A stretch of 64,000 nucleotides of DNA from Branchipolynoe longqiensis (GCA_030323885.1 CM059187.1:138232415-138296414), one strand, 5' to 3'. Positions 38,997 to 50,160 are shown, counted from the first letter of the stretch. Numbers and translations are program-made. Notes: generated by a model not told the origin, from the sequence alone.

Positions 38997-39780
38997 TGTT
39001 GCATAATCCGATCGTTTTGAACTTCTGCTATGGGATAAGTGCAGAAACAGGTTCTATTATAATTTGTTTGTTTGTTGGTTGGTATTCCATTCCATGCAGT
39101 AACACATGTTTAATAGGCGCACCGGTATCTAAAGCCCCGTTCACACTGGCGAGTTAAGTCGGCTTAACTAATTCGCCTCCTTTAGTTCGACTCAAATTGG
39201 TCGTGTGGACGTGATGTTGGTGCGACTTAGGCATGAGCCGAATCACCAAGTTCGCTTCAAGTAAACCACGTCGCGAGGTAGTATAGATGAAGTGAACTAG
39301 CTTAAGTCGGCCCACCTTGCATGTGTGGACAGTAGCGGTTTACTTAAGGCAGATTAAGCACGTCACACTATATAATATAATTTGGTCTATGAACCGGCTA
39401 GAGGTGCACAGATATTTTTTTCATCATTTATTTTTAGGGTTTCACTGCCCAGCAGAAGTTTTGACCGTTCCAAAACAATACAACTCAGTCTATACATATC
39501 TAGCTCGAACCCACACTCTCTCGTGGCGACATCGACGAACCGAAACTGACGCTGGTTAGTATGGACTTGCTCATGCGCAGAGATCGATTTCCGCCTTAAA
39601 CTGCCCCAAGTACTGTTTGTGTGGACAGGACGCCTAGTTCGCCTCCTCTAGTTCGCCTTATCTAGTTCGGCCTAAAGTTGTGCTGTGTGAACAGGGCTTT
39701 AGTTAGATATGAACAATAGCATCTAGATAATTGCTTGGTTTAAAATAAAATATGCGATGCTTTAATCGGATTGTGCAGCT
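38997..39780. mobile_element. TTAA-MITE, second dimer member, with MITE insert
   Basis: Starts TGTTGCATAATCCGATCG immediately after the shared TTAA; ends AATCGGATTGTGCAGCT with TTAA at 39,781-39,784. Split by the element at 39,133. The left part is also shortened. Confidence 0.82.
39133..39697. mobile_element. MITE, AGCCCCGTTCACAC family, copy 3
   Basis: Left AGCCCCGTTCACACTGGCGA, right TGCTGTGTGAACAGGGCT. In opposite orientation to copy 2 but colinear with it (CATGCGCAGAGATCGATTTC, TACTGTTTGTGTGGACAGGA). Flanks are TAA and TTA. Confidence 0.9.
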
Positions 39781-39873
39781 TTAATCATTTCTGATTATTT
39801 CTTAGTACAGTGTGCGTAACATGGGCCTAGCTTCCATGTATATGCAGGTATGCAGCTGTGTACCACCACTATT

Positions 39874-39879
<6 letters not shown>

Positions 39880-39938
<59 letters not shown>

Positions 39939-39942
39939 TTCT
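39880..39942. repeat. (TA)n microsatellite
   Basis: Pure TA repeats flanked by CACACATATA and TATACACATA. Confidence 0.95.
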
Positions 39943-40062
39943 TAATTAAAATATATCTTGTTTTATAGCATTTTATTCCATCAAGTTTTATTCCAACAGT
40001 GAACTATTCCATCGCCGGAAACGTCTGCGTACCACCTGAAAATCGTAAGCTAAATTGTTTTG

Positions 40063-40340
40063 TTTGTTGTGGTTTTACGTCCTAGCAACATCTAAGGTCA
40101 TATCAGAATGGGTACCGACTTGTGACAGTGCGCACTCATGGCGACGTTATGGTTCTGCCCCACAGGGAGACCAGGCCGCCAGCACCATGACCTGATATAC
40201 CACATTATCCTGACACTGAGCCAACCAGTCCTTGCCCTTCCCTAATAATGTTGAGCGCCTGGCTAGGAAGCGACAAGTATCAAATTTTAAGTCATTGGTT
40301 TGACTCGAGCAGGGTTCGAACCCACGATCCCATGGGTAAG
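40063..40340 (-). mobile_element. tRNA-derived SINE, head incomplete
   Basis: Minus strand: box B GGGTTCGAACCCTGCTCGAG, full body, ACAACAAACAAA tail. Confidence 0.88.
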
Positions 40341-40358
40341 CTAGACCCTGCGTGGTTA

Positions 40359-41015
40359 AGCTGCATATTCCGATGAAAACATCATAATTTCAAAACCAAA
40401 ACAAATATCTAGATTTGATTCTACATATCTAACTTAGATGCTGATGCACTGATTAAACATGTGTCATCAGATAGAAGGGAATACTGGGTCAAATTAAAGT
40501 TGCATAGTCCGAGATAAATATATTAAATTTATTACTATGATCTACCTTACTTTAGTTTGAAGTGACTTTTATTTTAAATCGCTAAGTTTTGAGATATTTG
40601 AAGTGCAAACATGTCAAATTAGTTTCGGCAAGCACGCGAAAAGTCTGACACCATAGGCTTCTGCAGTAACGGGTTCTATTAAATTGACTCAATAGTTCCC
40701 TTATATGTAGCACCAAATGCTTAATAAGTGCATCAGTATCAAAGTTAGATATGTAGAATCAAATCTAGATAATTGTTTTGGTTTTGAAAATTTGATGCTT
40801 CATCGGACTATGCAGCTTTAATAGAACCCATTACTGCATAAGCCTATGGTGTCAGAGTTTTGTCACACTTGCTTTGCCAAAAACTTATTTTACATGTTTG
40901 CATTTCAAATATCTCAAAACTTAGCAATTTAAAATAAAATTCCTTCAAACTGAATTTAAAGTATAAATCTCAGAAAAAAAATGAAAGAAACTCAAAATCA
41001 TCGGACTATGCAGCT
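40359..41015. mobile_element. TTAA-MITE (outer) split by another TTAA-MITE
   Basis: Starts AGCTGCATATTCCGATGAAA; its right half resumes at 40,818 with TTAATAGAACCCATTACTGC and ends ATCGGACTATGCAGCT at 41,015. The uninterrupted family reads GTCAATTTAATAGAACC here. Confidence 0.88.
40498..40817. mobile_element. TTAA-MITE (inner), inserted into a TTAA of the outer copy
   Basis: TTAA at 40,494-40,497 and 40,818-40,821. Ends AGTTGCATAGTCCGAGAT (with ~30 bases missing after the end) and the inverse AGCTGCATAGTCCGATGAAG. Confidence 0.92.
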
Positions 41016-41406
41016 CTACCAACAAAAGTGCAGTCAGTGAGAAGTGCCTGCTTTTACGGTTTAGAACCAAAGCGGTCTTCAAAGCTGTGCTGACCATCTC
41101 ACGACAGTAGCAATACAGGCCATGTCACGCGCGGGACAGGAAATGCTGCTCTTGATTCTGTCAGACCATATCTGCCCGGCCCTCCCTCCACTCGGCAACA
41201 ACGTCAAATAACGCCCTCCTCACGACAAACTCTCGTGTCGCCGCCCGAACGCCAGCTCGGCCAGGTCACGTGGCGTGTCACGAGGTCGCGAGATGTCAAC
41301 AAACGACCCGGATGATGGATATAACCGGGTCCCCGGGCCTTGGCGCTGGAAGTAGTCCGCAGCGCACCCTGGCGAGTGTCCACGTGATGCTGAGCATCTT
41401 TGCATG
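41016..41406. other. Unassigned spacer
   Basis: No gene or repeat recognised; moderately GC-rich at 41,120-41,380. Confidence 0.4.
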
Positions 41407-41446
41407 CACACACACACACACACACACACACACAATATATATATAT

Positions 41447-41495
<49 letters not shown>

Positions 41496-41505
41496 ATATA
41501 AATAC
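41407..41505. repeat. (CA)n(TA)n microsatellite
   Basis: CACACACACA run followed by TA repeats. Tyr/Ile-rich and Cys/Val-rich frames across it are artefacts. Confidence 0.95.
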
Positions 41506-41560
41506 ACACAAAGGCGTAGGAAACAGGAAACATAAAACAAATATAATGTTATGGTTAGGT

Positions 41561-42250
41561 TAGCTTGTTGGAGTTTTACGCCCTGGCAACATCTAAGATC
41601 ATATCAGGACGGGTACCTACTTGTGACAGTGCACACCCATGGTGACTTTATACATAATTTATAGTGCTGCCCCACTGGGAAATCAGGTTGCCGATATCCC
41701 ACTCAGTCATATTTTCCTGACACTGAGCTAACCAGTCCTTGCACTATCATATTAATACTGGACCAGACGGGATGGCCGAATGAGTTGGAGCGTCTGTCTC
41801 CCGTGCTGGTAGATCGTGGGGTCGTGGGTTCGAACCTTGGTCGAGTCAGACCAATGACTTGAAAATTGGTGCTTGTCGCTCCCTAGCCAGGTGCTCAGCA
41901 TTATTAGGACAGGGCAAGGGCTGGTGTGCTCAGTGTCAGGATAATGTGACTGAGTGGGATATCAGGTCATGGTGCTGGCGGCCTGGTTTCCCAGTGGGAC
42001 AGCACTATAAAGTCGCCATGAGTGTGCACTGTCACAAGTCGGTACCCGTCCTGATATGACCTTAGATGTTGCTAGGACATAAAACAACAACAAACAAACA
42101 AACTATTAATACTGAGTGCCAGGCTAAGAAGTGATAACCTTAGATAAGTGTGAATTTGATAAGTTAGTGGTTTGACTCAACTGGGAACCGAACTCCCTAT
42201 CTCCTGCACGGGAGGCCCACATTCTACCGATTTGGCCACCGTGCCCGGTA
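41561..42250 (-). mobile_element. tRNA-derived SINE (outer) split by another SINE
   Basis: Tail and body at 41,561-41,760 (GTTGGAGTTTTACGCCCTGG to CCAGTCCTTGCACTATCATA). It resumes at 42,105 with GAGTGCCAGGC, GTTAGTGGTTTGACTCAACT and a head-A tRNA-like end (GGTGGCCAAATCGGTAGAAT, inverse). Confidence 0.9.
41761..42104 (+). mobile_element. tRNA-derived SINE (inner), with 10-bp target duplication
   Basis: Full-length head-B SINE: AGACGGGATGGCCGAATGAG box A, GGGTTCGAACCTTGG box B, body and AACAACAACAAACAAACAAA tail. ATTAATACTG at 41,751-41,760 is repeated at 42,105-42,114, so the insertion boundaries are exact and the 3' tail is confirmed. Confidence 0.95.
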
Positions 42251-42352
42251 TATTTTTTTATGAAAAAGATAATATAATGTGTGTTACCGGATGATTGAAT
42301 GAGCAGAGGTAGTGGGCTTAATCCTTGGCTGAGTCAAACCAAATACCTATTA

Positions 42353-43309
42353 AAGCTGCATAGTCCGATGAAAGCATCAACTTTTTAAAACCAAAACTGT
42401 AACCTAAATTTGATCCTACATATCCTACTTAAGCCGTGTTCACACGTGAAAAGTTTAAAGCGATTTAGACAAGGCGAATAATATGAATCGATTTAGTTTG
42501 AAAGTGTTTCACGTTCACACGGGCAGTGCTTGAGTCGGTTTAAGATGGAAGTGGATATCTGTGCATGAGCAAGTCCATACTAACCAGCGCCAGTTTCGGT
42601 TAGTTGACGTCGGCACGAGAGAGTGTGGGTTCGACCTAGATATGTATAGACTGAATCATATTGTTTTGGAACTGTAAAAACTTCTGCTGGGCAGTGAAAA
42701 CCTATAAATAAATGATGAAAAAAACATCTGTGCACCTCTATCCGGTTCATAGACCAAATTATATAATATGTGCTTTTGGTCGACCGGAAAGTCAATAAAC
42801 TAAGGTCTCGACTGCGCATGCATGTGACGTCCTTAATCCGCCTCAAGTAAGTCAGTTGCGTTCACACGAGCGATATAAGTCGAATCATAAAATTTGGTTC
42901 ATACAGAGGTGGTTTATAAAATCCGAATTATATGATTCGAATCAGCCCTAAACCACATCAGCCGCACGTTCACACGCCAAATGTGAGCTGAACTAGGCAA
43001 GACGATTTATATGAATCGAATTAACTGCCCCGTGTGAACACGGCTATAGATGGTGGTGTGCTTATTAAGCATTTTTCACCGCATAAAAGGAGATACTAAG
43101 CTAATTTAATAGAACTGCTACTGCTGAAACTTCTGGTGTCAGAATGTTGGTGTGCTTGCCAAAATTAATTTGGCATGTTGTCACTTCAAATATCTCCAAA
43201 GTTATCTATTTAAGATAACGGTTACTTCAAACTAAAGTAAATTAGATAATAATGAAAAATCTAATGTATTTATCTCAGAAAATTGCCGAAACTGACAACC
43301 ATGACTGAG
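42353..43309. mobile_element. TTAA-MITE split by a MITE insert
   Basis: TTAAAGCTGCATAGTCCGAT start, standard interior to TACATATCCTACTTA, then resumes after 43,044 with GGTGGTGTGCTTATTAAGCA and ends near AAACTGACAACCATGACTG (right end decayed). Confidence 0.85.
42432..43044. mobile_element. MITE, AGCCGTGTTCACAC family, copy 4
   Basis: Ends AGCCGTGTTCACACG (left) and CGTGTGAACACGGCT (right), an exact inverse. Interior matches copies 2 and 3 (GTGCATGAGCAAGTCCATAC, CACGAGAGAGTGTGGGTTCG). Flanks TTA and ATA. Confidence 0.9.
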
Positions 43310-43387
43310 ACTCGTTATTACTAGCAATGAGAAATGAAAGGCGGTATAATGTTTAATTCTCCCTGCCTAAGCAATTAATCTCTGTGC

Positions 43388-44239
43388 ATGATGATTTTCA
43401 GACACATTGAAGATAGCAAGGGAGTGACAATAGGTGGCATGAACGTCAACAATCTTAGATATGCCGATGACAGTGTAATACTAGCAGACAGTGAGAAAAA
43501 CCTACAAGATATAGTGAATAGAATCAATAAAGCTGGAATACTATTCAACATGAAGATGAATGCCAGGAAGACCAAAACAATGGTTATAAGTAAAAAGACA
43601 GATAAACCAAATGTCAATATAACCATAGATGGCACAAACATAGAACAAGTATCCGAATTCATATATCTCGGACAAAAGATTACAAATGATGGGAGATGTG
43701 AGGAAGAAATTAAAAGAAGGATAACAATAGCCCGAACAACATTCTCCAAAATGTATAGAGTGTTAACATCAAGTAAGATATTAATACAAACAAGGAAGCG
43801 TATTCTTCAGTGTTATGTGTGGTCTACTCTAATGTATGGGGCTGAGACATGGACAATCTCTAAGAAAATGTACAAACGTTTAGCAGCATTTGAGATGTGG
43901 ACTTATCGAAGGATGATGAAAATATCATGGACAAAGAAGATCACCAACAAAGAAGTTCTCAGAAAAATTAAAAATAAGAAAAGCTTGTTTGCCACTATAC
44001 AGACAAAGAAACTTATTTATTTTGGCCACATCATTCGTCAGAGTTCAATATACCGTACATTGTTGGAAGGGAAGGTGAATGGTAGCAGAGGGAGAGGGAG
44101 ACCAAGAACATCATGGTTTACAAATATTTCACAGTGGACAGGCTTGAATTATTCACAGTCTACCAGAACAGCACACCATCGGGACAAGTGGAGAACCATT
44201 GCATCCAACCCGCGACTAGAGGACGGAACTATTGATTGA
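43388..44239 (+). pseudogene. 5'-truncated LINE reverse transcriptase C-terminal part
   Basis: A 283-residue frame begins shortly before the catalytic YADDSVILAD (residues 29-38 region) and lacks motifs A and B and any endonuclease, as expected from incomplete target-primed reverse transcription. Downstream landmarks: a KMNARKTKTMVIS-like segment, EFIYLGQKITNDGR, LMYGAETW, and basic GRGRPRTSWFTNI near residue 235. The frame ends EDGTID-stop, followed by a short TTGATTGAT stretch. It is clearly a different family from the 29-31-kb LINE, with A-rich codon use. No internal stops remain, so it is fairly young, but it cannot be autonomous. The first Met is simply the first available one. Confidence 0.88.
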
Positions 44240-44249
44240 TTGAAGCAAT

Positions 44250-45049
44250 TAATATGTAGTCATATGTGTGCATTTATGTATGCGTGAATGTATGTATGTA
44301 TACATACAGATATGTATGTATGTACGTATGTATGCATCGTGTGTGGGTGTGTATGCATATTACTTGCTTATGCAGGGAGCATTATATATATACATATAAT
44401 ATATGTTTGCTCATGAATAATACAACACCTATTAGATAGTTGTTGAACATGGTCATTAACACATTATTGGCGATTCTGTGGCAAGAAATCTTGAATTGGC
44501 TTTAAAAAATATATATAAATGTATATATGTATAAATACAAATATGGATCAACGTGGGCAACACCGAAGCATGAAACTGCACCAAAATTAATAATACTTAA
44601 TAGTAGGATCTGTGGGGTTTTTTTTGTGCTTTTGTAAAGCTACTGGTCACTGGAATATTCACCCACGGGAATTCAAAGGTTTAATAAGGCATGTTGAGTA
44701 GCACTAACTGAATGCGAATCTGTTGTTTGTTATTGCTGTCTTTTTCTTTTTCATGGGAATACTTCATTGGAGAACATTGTTCCGCCCATAGCACTAACAC
44801 TTCAGCACTTCAGCACTTCACCTTGGACATTTCAACATGCTTAAAACCACCCCGCCCCTAACATTCATCATCCCCTGCCGATGGTTCCGTCCATCTCCGA
44901 CAGGTGGCGACAGCGTGAGACAATAGCGACAGTGTGTGTGCCGGGTGGACGTGTTCGATGTGATCTTAATAGGTTCAAAGGGTATCTGGGTTTTGTGAAT
45001 TAAATGCAGAGTGGTGTGCAAAGTTATACACGTGTATGTGTGTTTACCA

Positions 45050-45050
<1 letters not shown>
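44250..45050. other. Unassigned region with (GTAT)n
   Basis: GTATGTATGTATACATACAG and related tetranucleotide repeats at 44,280-44,345. Short CACTTCAG repeats at 44,800-44,820. No gene seen. Confidence 0.45.

Positions 45051-45051
<1 letters not shown>

Positions 45052-45116
<65 letters not shown>
45052..45116. repeat. (TA)n microsatellite
   Basis: Pure TA repeats immediately left of a pogo-like MITE. Confidence 0.95.
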
Positions 45117-45120
<4 letters not shown>

Positions 45121-45122
45121 CA

Positions 45123-45312
45123 CAGTAAAGCCTCTCTAACCGACCACCTCCACAGATCGACCACTCCCCTATATCAATCGCTTTATTTGGGTCCCAAACG
45201 ATCGCCCAAACAATACCATTGTAACAATAATTTTAAAAAACCTAATCAGACCACCTCCCTAAATGGACCATTTAAAGTTTGTCGCACGGTATGTCGATTT
45301 AGAGAGGTTTCA
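45123..45312. mobile_element. pogo-like MITE, copy 5
   Basis: CAGTAAAGCCTCTCTAACCG on the left, GAGAGGTTTCACTC on the right. Interior GATCGACCACTCCCCTATAT and GGTCCCAAACGATCGCCC match copies 1 and 3. Confidence 0.85.
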
Positions 45313-45779
45313 CTCCATATCAATACCTCTCTGTCAATATATGTATAAATATATATATACACTACCTTAAACAACCACAGAACAACTCAAAATACAGTTT
45401 GTTCTCCTGAGTAAACTTTCGTTTAAATTTATTATATCACTTTTTTTTGTCTCCTCGGACAAACCTTTGTATATATATGTGTGTATTGTTATTTTGCGAC
45501 TGTGATATTTCAGTTAGACTGAACATTTAAATGAATCAGTGTAATATTATGTAATTGAACATTGGAAAGTGCATCAACGGTTTTCACAGAAAATAACTTT
45601 ACTTGTATCAAATCCAAACGCTCTTAACCCTTTCATAGTACATTAAAATGTCTGGTATAGCACTTGATGCTTCCTCCAGTCCTATTATCCCAACCATCTG
45701 CTACATACATCCCAAGTTGAGGGCAGAAGAGAAGAATGAAAACAAAACAAAAATAACATAAACAATATAAACATAATAA
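45313..45779. other. Unassigned AT-rich spacer
   Basis: No gene or repeat recognised. Confidence 0.4.
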
Positions 45780-45780
45780 A

Positions 45781-45808
45781 AACGTCCTGGCAACATCTAA
45801 GGTCATAT
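45781..45808 (-). mobile_element. SINE tail scrap next to a MITE
   Basis: AACGTCCTGGCAACATCTAA then GGTCATAT. The SINE pattern stops where the following MITE begins. Confidence 0.65.
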
Positions 45809-46544
45809 CAGGGCCCGTATTCATGTACTGGTGCCAGGCGTAACCGATGCTACACGCTAACTCTTGGGTAGCTATCCGAGGCTAGCGGCGGGTTGGAGGA
45901 ATAGATCAAGTCTTATTCACCAATGTCCAAGCCGCCGCGGATAGCTAACCGTGAAGTTATTTATAGATTTGGGAATTTCCTCCATTCGACGATATGAATA
46001 ACGCCACCAATGCGGACGAATTTAGGGTTAATTTGATTAAATTTCACTTATGGCATATGTAATTCTGTTAAATATGACAGCAGTTAATAGATTTGGGTCT
46101 AATATATTGCCGCCGATGCGGCGGCGGCGCCGGCCATGTTTAGTTGATGTTGGACAGTATGGATATCGACGTCGCTGCAGCGGCGGCGATTTGTTTACTT
46201 TACCTTCGTCGATTCGACAATATGCATAATGCGGCCAATGCGCCGGCGGCGTTAATATCGGTTCAAATTTAGGGTTAAATTGATAAAACTTCACTTATTG
46301 CGTATGTAATTCTGTTAAATATGATCGCATTGAATAGATTTTGCTGTAATATAAAGGCGGCCGGCACACTAATCAATGGGGCTAGCAGTTAAACCTGATT
46401 TGAAACCAGGGTAGCTTAGCCTAGGCTACGGTCAGCGGCTAGCGCTGGCACCGGCACATGAATAAGGATTTTCCACCGTTAGCCGTGTGGGGCTACCGTA
46501 GCCGCGGCTAAGGCCCTGGCACCAGCACATGAATACGGGCCCTG
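45809..46544. mobile_element. MITE with CAGGGCCCGTATTCATGT ends
   Basis: Thirty-base inverted ends with one mismatch: CAGGGCCCGTATTCATGT, then RCTGGTGCCAGG. The interior is GC-rich with many GGCTAGC, GCCGCGGC and CCGGCGGCGTT words plus TTTAGGGTTAATTTGATTAA repeated twice. A fragment of a relative lies at 51,200-51,470. No coding frame. Confidence 0.9.
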
Positions 46545-46653
46545 GAGGGGTATGTACTAATGTAGGCATATCCATCAGAACAAATGCTCTTGTCACTGAG
46601 GCAACTATACTACATTCCCTTCCTAGTTCTATTCAGCCACACATGCTTTCTAA

Positions 46654-47342
46654 AGGCCCTGTCACACTACGACATAACGACGTCAGCGTAGAGAGAACGT
46701 GAAGAACGTTGAACTTCTCGGCATAGCATGCAAATTTGGGCACAAGTTGAACGTGGATGCAGCGTAGTTGACGAGAGCGTAACGTCGGTAAAGCGTAGTG
46801 ATAGCGTGGTTCAACGAGAGAGGACAACGTAATTACGATGACGGTACGTTATTAACGTTATTCGATCACCAGAACTATGTTGCTTTATGTTACATGACGT
46901 TACATACATCATGAAATGGTGGCAAAATGCTAAATGTACATTGGATGCACGTTAGGCGTACGTTATCCCAACGGTTTCACTACGCGGACTGCACGTTTCC
47001 ATCGGCTTTAATGTGGGTCAACGTAGTGCAATGTAGTGCAATGTAGTGCAATGTAGTGACCAGTGTTTGACTAACGTCTGTTTAACGTCATTGGCGTTCG
47101 CCGAACATATACAGAACGTAGGGTGAACGTAATCCCTTACGTTCTAGTTACGTAGAAAGTTTTGAACGATTTCAAAACTTTGACGCGCCCCGAAGTAACA
47201 CGACGTAACGTGACGTAGCTCGACGTCAGTCTAACGTAATTCTGACATCATCATAACGTAACCCAACATACGTCAACGTAATGATGAAATGTGATCACGT
47301 CAGGCTTACGTTTGCTCGTTATGTTGTAGTGTGACAGGGGTA
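46654..47342. mobile_element. 689-bp PIF/Harbinger-like word-array MITE (AACGTA words)
   Basis: Inverted ends CCCTGTCACACTACGACATA and, inverted, CCCTGTCACACTACAACATA, both continuing ACGA. TAA at 46,651-46,653 and 47,343-47,345. Interior is dominated by AACGTA, ACGTTA, GAACGTG and TGTAGTGCAA words. The outer CCCTGTCACACTACGA is identical to the left end of the Harbinger element at 53,508. Confidence 0.9.
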
Positions 47343-47369
47343 TAAGTGAGTGGGTGTGCATAATTCAAT

Positions 47370-47428
47370 CTAGATAATTGCTTTGGTTTTGACAAGTTTA
47401 TATTTTCAATGGACTGTGCAGCTTTTAT
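47370..47428. mobile_element. TTAA-MITE end fragment
   Basis: CAATCTAGATAATTGCTTTG, GGTTTTGACAAGTTTATATT, CAATGGACTGTGCAGCTTTT. Confidence 0.75.
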
Positions 47429-47449
47429 ATAGAACAGCACCGGGCGTAC

Positions 47450-47797
47450 TGGGCGCGGTGGCCGAATCGGTAGGGCGCGGGCCTCGCGTGCGGAAGGTCA
47501 GGAGTTCGCTTCCCCGTCAAGTCGAGTCGAGTCAAGTCAATCCAAAGACTTATAAATTTGATACTTGTCGCTTCCTAGCCTGGCGCTCGGCATTAATAAG
47601 ATAGGGCAAGGTCTGATTAGCTTAGTTTAAGAATAATGTGACTCAGTGGGATATCAGGTCATGGTACCGTCAGCCTGATTTCCCAGCGGGGCAGCACTAT
47701 AGAGTTGCCATGAGTGCATACCGTCTCAAGTCGGTACCCGTCCTGATATGACCTTAGATGTTGCCAGGACGTAAAACTCCCAACAACCAACATAGAC
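47450..47797 (+). mobile_element. tRNA-derived SINE, full length (head A)
   Basis: GGCGCGGTGGCCGAATCGGT (box A), GGAGTTCGCTTCCC (box B), a GTCGAGTCGAGTCAAGTCAA slippage, common body, AACAACCAACA tail. Confidence 0.92.
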
Positions 47798-47857
47798 TGA
47801 TATGTCTGTCTAGTTATGTATCTAGATATCTATTATATAGAATAAAGATACCTAGCT

Positions 47858-47859
47858 AA

Positions 47860-47910
<51 letters not shown>
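47858..47910. repeat. (TA)n microsatellite
   Basis: Pure TA repeats. Confidence 0.95.
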
Positions 47911-48244
47911 CTGGGCCAGGACTACGTGCATGTTGTATTTGATGCTGACATGTGTATGTAGTTGCTACTAAATTCCAACTCCGAGAAACACAAGAGATAA
48001 ATCACAGACAAATAAACAATACCTGTTGCACGTGTGTCCCTCTGTCACGCACTTGGCCCGACAATCGTCCTGACGTCTTTGAAAAATAAGAGGCCCTCGA
48101 CTCGTGTCCGGTCACAAGGTCAAGTTCAAGGTCAAGTCGGTGTCGTGTGCGCAGCTGTGCCTCTCGGTCTCCCTAATCAGCAAGAACCCCCGAGATTATA
48201 AAATAAGCACACTGGAACCCTCTTGGGTATTCTTCGGCATGGCA
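47911..48244. other. Unassigned spacer
   Basis: No gene or repeat recognised. Confidence 0.4.
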
Positions 48245-48580
48245 ACGGGCGCGGTGGCCGAATCGATAGAGTGTATGCCTCCCGTGCAGGAGATCGGGAG
48301 TTCATCTTCCAGTTGAGTCAAACCAATGACTTACAAAATTTATACTTTTCATTTCCTAACCTGGCACTCGACATTCATAGGATAGGGCAAGGACTGGTCA
48401 GCACAGTGTCAGGATAATGTGACTGAGTGGGATATCAGGTCATGGTACTGATGGCCTGGTCTCCCAGTGGGACAGCACTATAAAGTTGCCATGAGTGTGC
48501 ACTGTCACAAGGCGGTACCTGTCCTGATATGACCTTAGATTTTGCCAGGGCATAAAACCCCAACAACCAACCCACCACCG
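48245..48580 (+). mobile_element. tRNA-derived SINE, full length (head A)
   Basis: GGGCGCGGTGGCCGAATCGA (box A), GGGAGTTCATCTTCCAG (decayed box B), common body, AACAACCAACCCACC tail. Confidence 0.92.
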
Positions 48581-48767
48581 TACATACGTTCGTACGTACA
48601 TATAACACACAAAAAAGCACAACTGTACTGTGTGGAGATGTTTCAGAAATTACGATTCACTCGTTGTAGTTGCCAACTGGCTAGATATGGTCAACAATAA
48701 CAGTTATGTAATAAATTACAGGGCGATCATTAATACATAACTTAGATCATACTCACCAACAATAGAG

Positions 48768-49040
48768 TTGTTTGTTGTTGTTTTACGTCCTAAGGTCATA
48801 TCAGGACGGGTCCCTACTTGTGACAGTGCGTACTCATGGCGACTTTATAGTGCTGCCCCACTGGGAGACCAGGCTGCCAGCACCATGACCTGATATCGCA
48901 CTCAGTCACATTATCCTGACACTGAGCTATCCAATCCTTGCCATATCCTAATAATGTTGAGCGCCTGGCTAGGAAGCGACAAGTATCAATTTTTAAGTCA
49001 TTGGTTTGACTCGACCAGGGTTCGAACCCACGATCCCATG
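48768..49040 (-). mobile_element. tRNA-derived SINE, head incomplete
   Basis: Minus strand: box B GGGTTCGAACCCTGGTCGAG, body, AACAACAACAAACAAC tail. A ~15-base deletion removes TGGCAACATC from the tail block. Confidence 0.88.
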
Positions 49041-49418
49041 GTTTCTATTCAGACGTTTACTCTCATTAAGCATCTATTTTTGTTGTTTGTTTCGTTTAAT
49101 TGGCAAGCCACGTACAGACGTGTAGTGACAGTGGTGCCCGGAGGACACTTCTTGAGTAGTGTTTGTTTCGAGTGCACGGTGTTGATCTGTAGATATTGGT
49201 GTACCGTTCTGAAATTGGGACGGAGTGAACATAAATAAGATGATCATGGTGGCCACAGAAAGCTTTCAATTCGACTTTTAAAGTGTGGTAGATAAGCATT
49301 TGAACTATATATTTAGCATTATTTTTAACTTGCAAATTCATGTGGTTATATCCTTATAACCAGCTTCCAGACACTGTTTCTATATAATATTATACCGACC
49401 CACCCATTGGGGAGGCTA
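49041..49418. other. Unassigned spacer, includes an R2 scrap
   Basis: GATCATGGTGGCCACAGAAA and CAATTCGACTTTTAAAGTG at 49,241-49,282 echo dispersed repeat R2; the rest is unrecognised. Confidence 0.4.
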
Positions 49419-49419
49419 A

Positions 49420-49512
49420 TGACTAACATGTGTATACATCCATATTTATGCCAAATTGTTATGTATTTTTATTAATTTTGAATAAAATCGAAGTTTTGTA
49501 CTGCGCATACGT
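49420..49512 (-). mobile_element. Dispersed repeat R1 fragment
   Basis: TATTTATGCCAAATTGTTAT, GTATTTTTATTAATTTTGAA, TAAAATCGAAGTTTTGTACT matches the inverse of 16,660-16,715. Confidence 0.7.
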
Positions 49513-49701
49513 CTTTGTAATTCCCACTGATGTGGGCAGGGGTGTGGGGTCGGTCCTAAGCATTACTTATTCATATTATGGTTGTTTGACAGTCGTGTCC
49601 TGGGGACAGTGCTGCGGGAGTAGGTAGGTAGAGTAGTGACCGTAGGCCCTACATACGTCATGTCAAATTTCCGATAGTTTGTAAATCCAATAACATTCTT
49701 A

Positions 49702-50160
49702 AAGGCCCAGTCACACCTTACCAGACGGGGGAACCGGACGAGAAGTGGACACTGTCCGGCACTGTATGGCGATGTCCAGTACATGTCCGGTACCCATCCG
49801 GTGGTGTCCGGTGGTGTCCGGCAGTGTCCGGTACAAGTTTTGAACATGCACAAAACTTCTACCGGACACCGCCGGTTGGTGTCCGGTTTGTGCGGTACCC
49901 ATCCGGTACCCATCCGTACATGTCCGGTACCCATCCGTTGGTGTCCGGTTTGTCCGGTACATGTTTGGTACCCATCAGGTTCTCGTCCAGTCCTCGTCTG
50001 GTACATGTACGGTAAATGTATGGTACTTGTACGGTTGTCCGGTGGCAATTGACCCAATTACGCTCCATTTCGATACATTTTGTGTACAGGAGAGCACCGA
50101 ACTAGACAATTCTTTGTCCGGTGGTGTCCGCTACTCAGTCCGGTAAGGTGTGACAGGCAC
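49702..50160. mobile_element. 459-bp PIF/Harbinger-like word-array MITE (GTCCGGTA words)
   Basis: Inverted core GTCACACCTTACC at both ends, with TTA at 49,699-49,701 and 50,161-50,163. The interior is nearly all GTCCGGTACCCATCCG, GTCCGGTGGTGTCCGG and GGTACATG words, mostly in one orientation. Open frames on both strands (Arg/Thr/Gly- or Ser/Gly/Thr/Pro-rich) come from the words. Confidence 0.9.
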
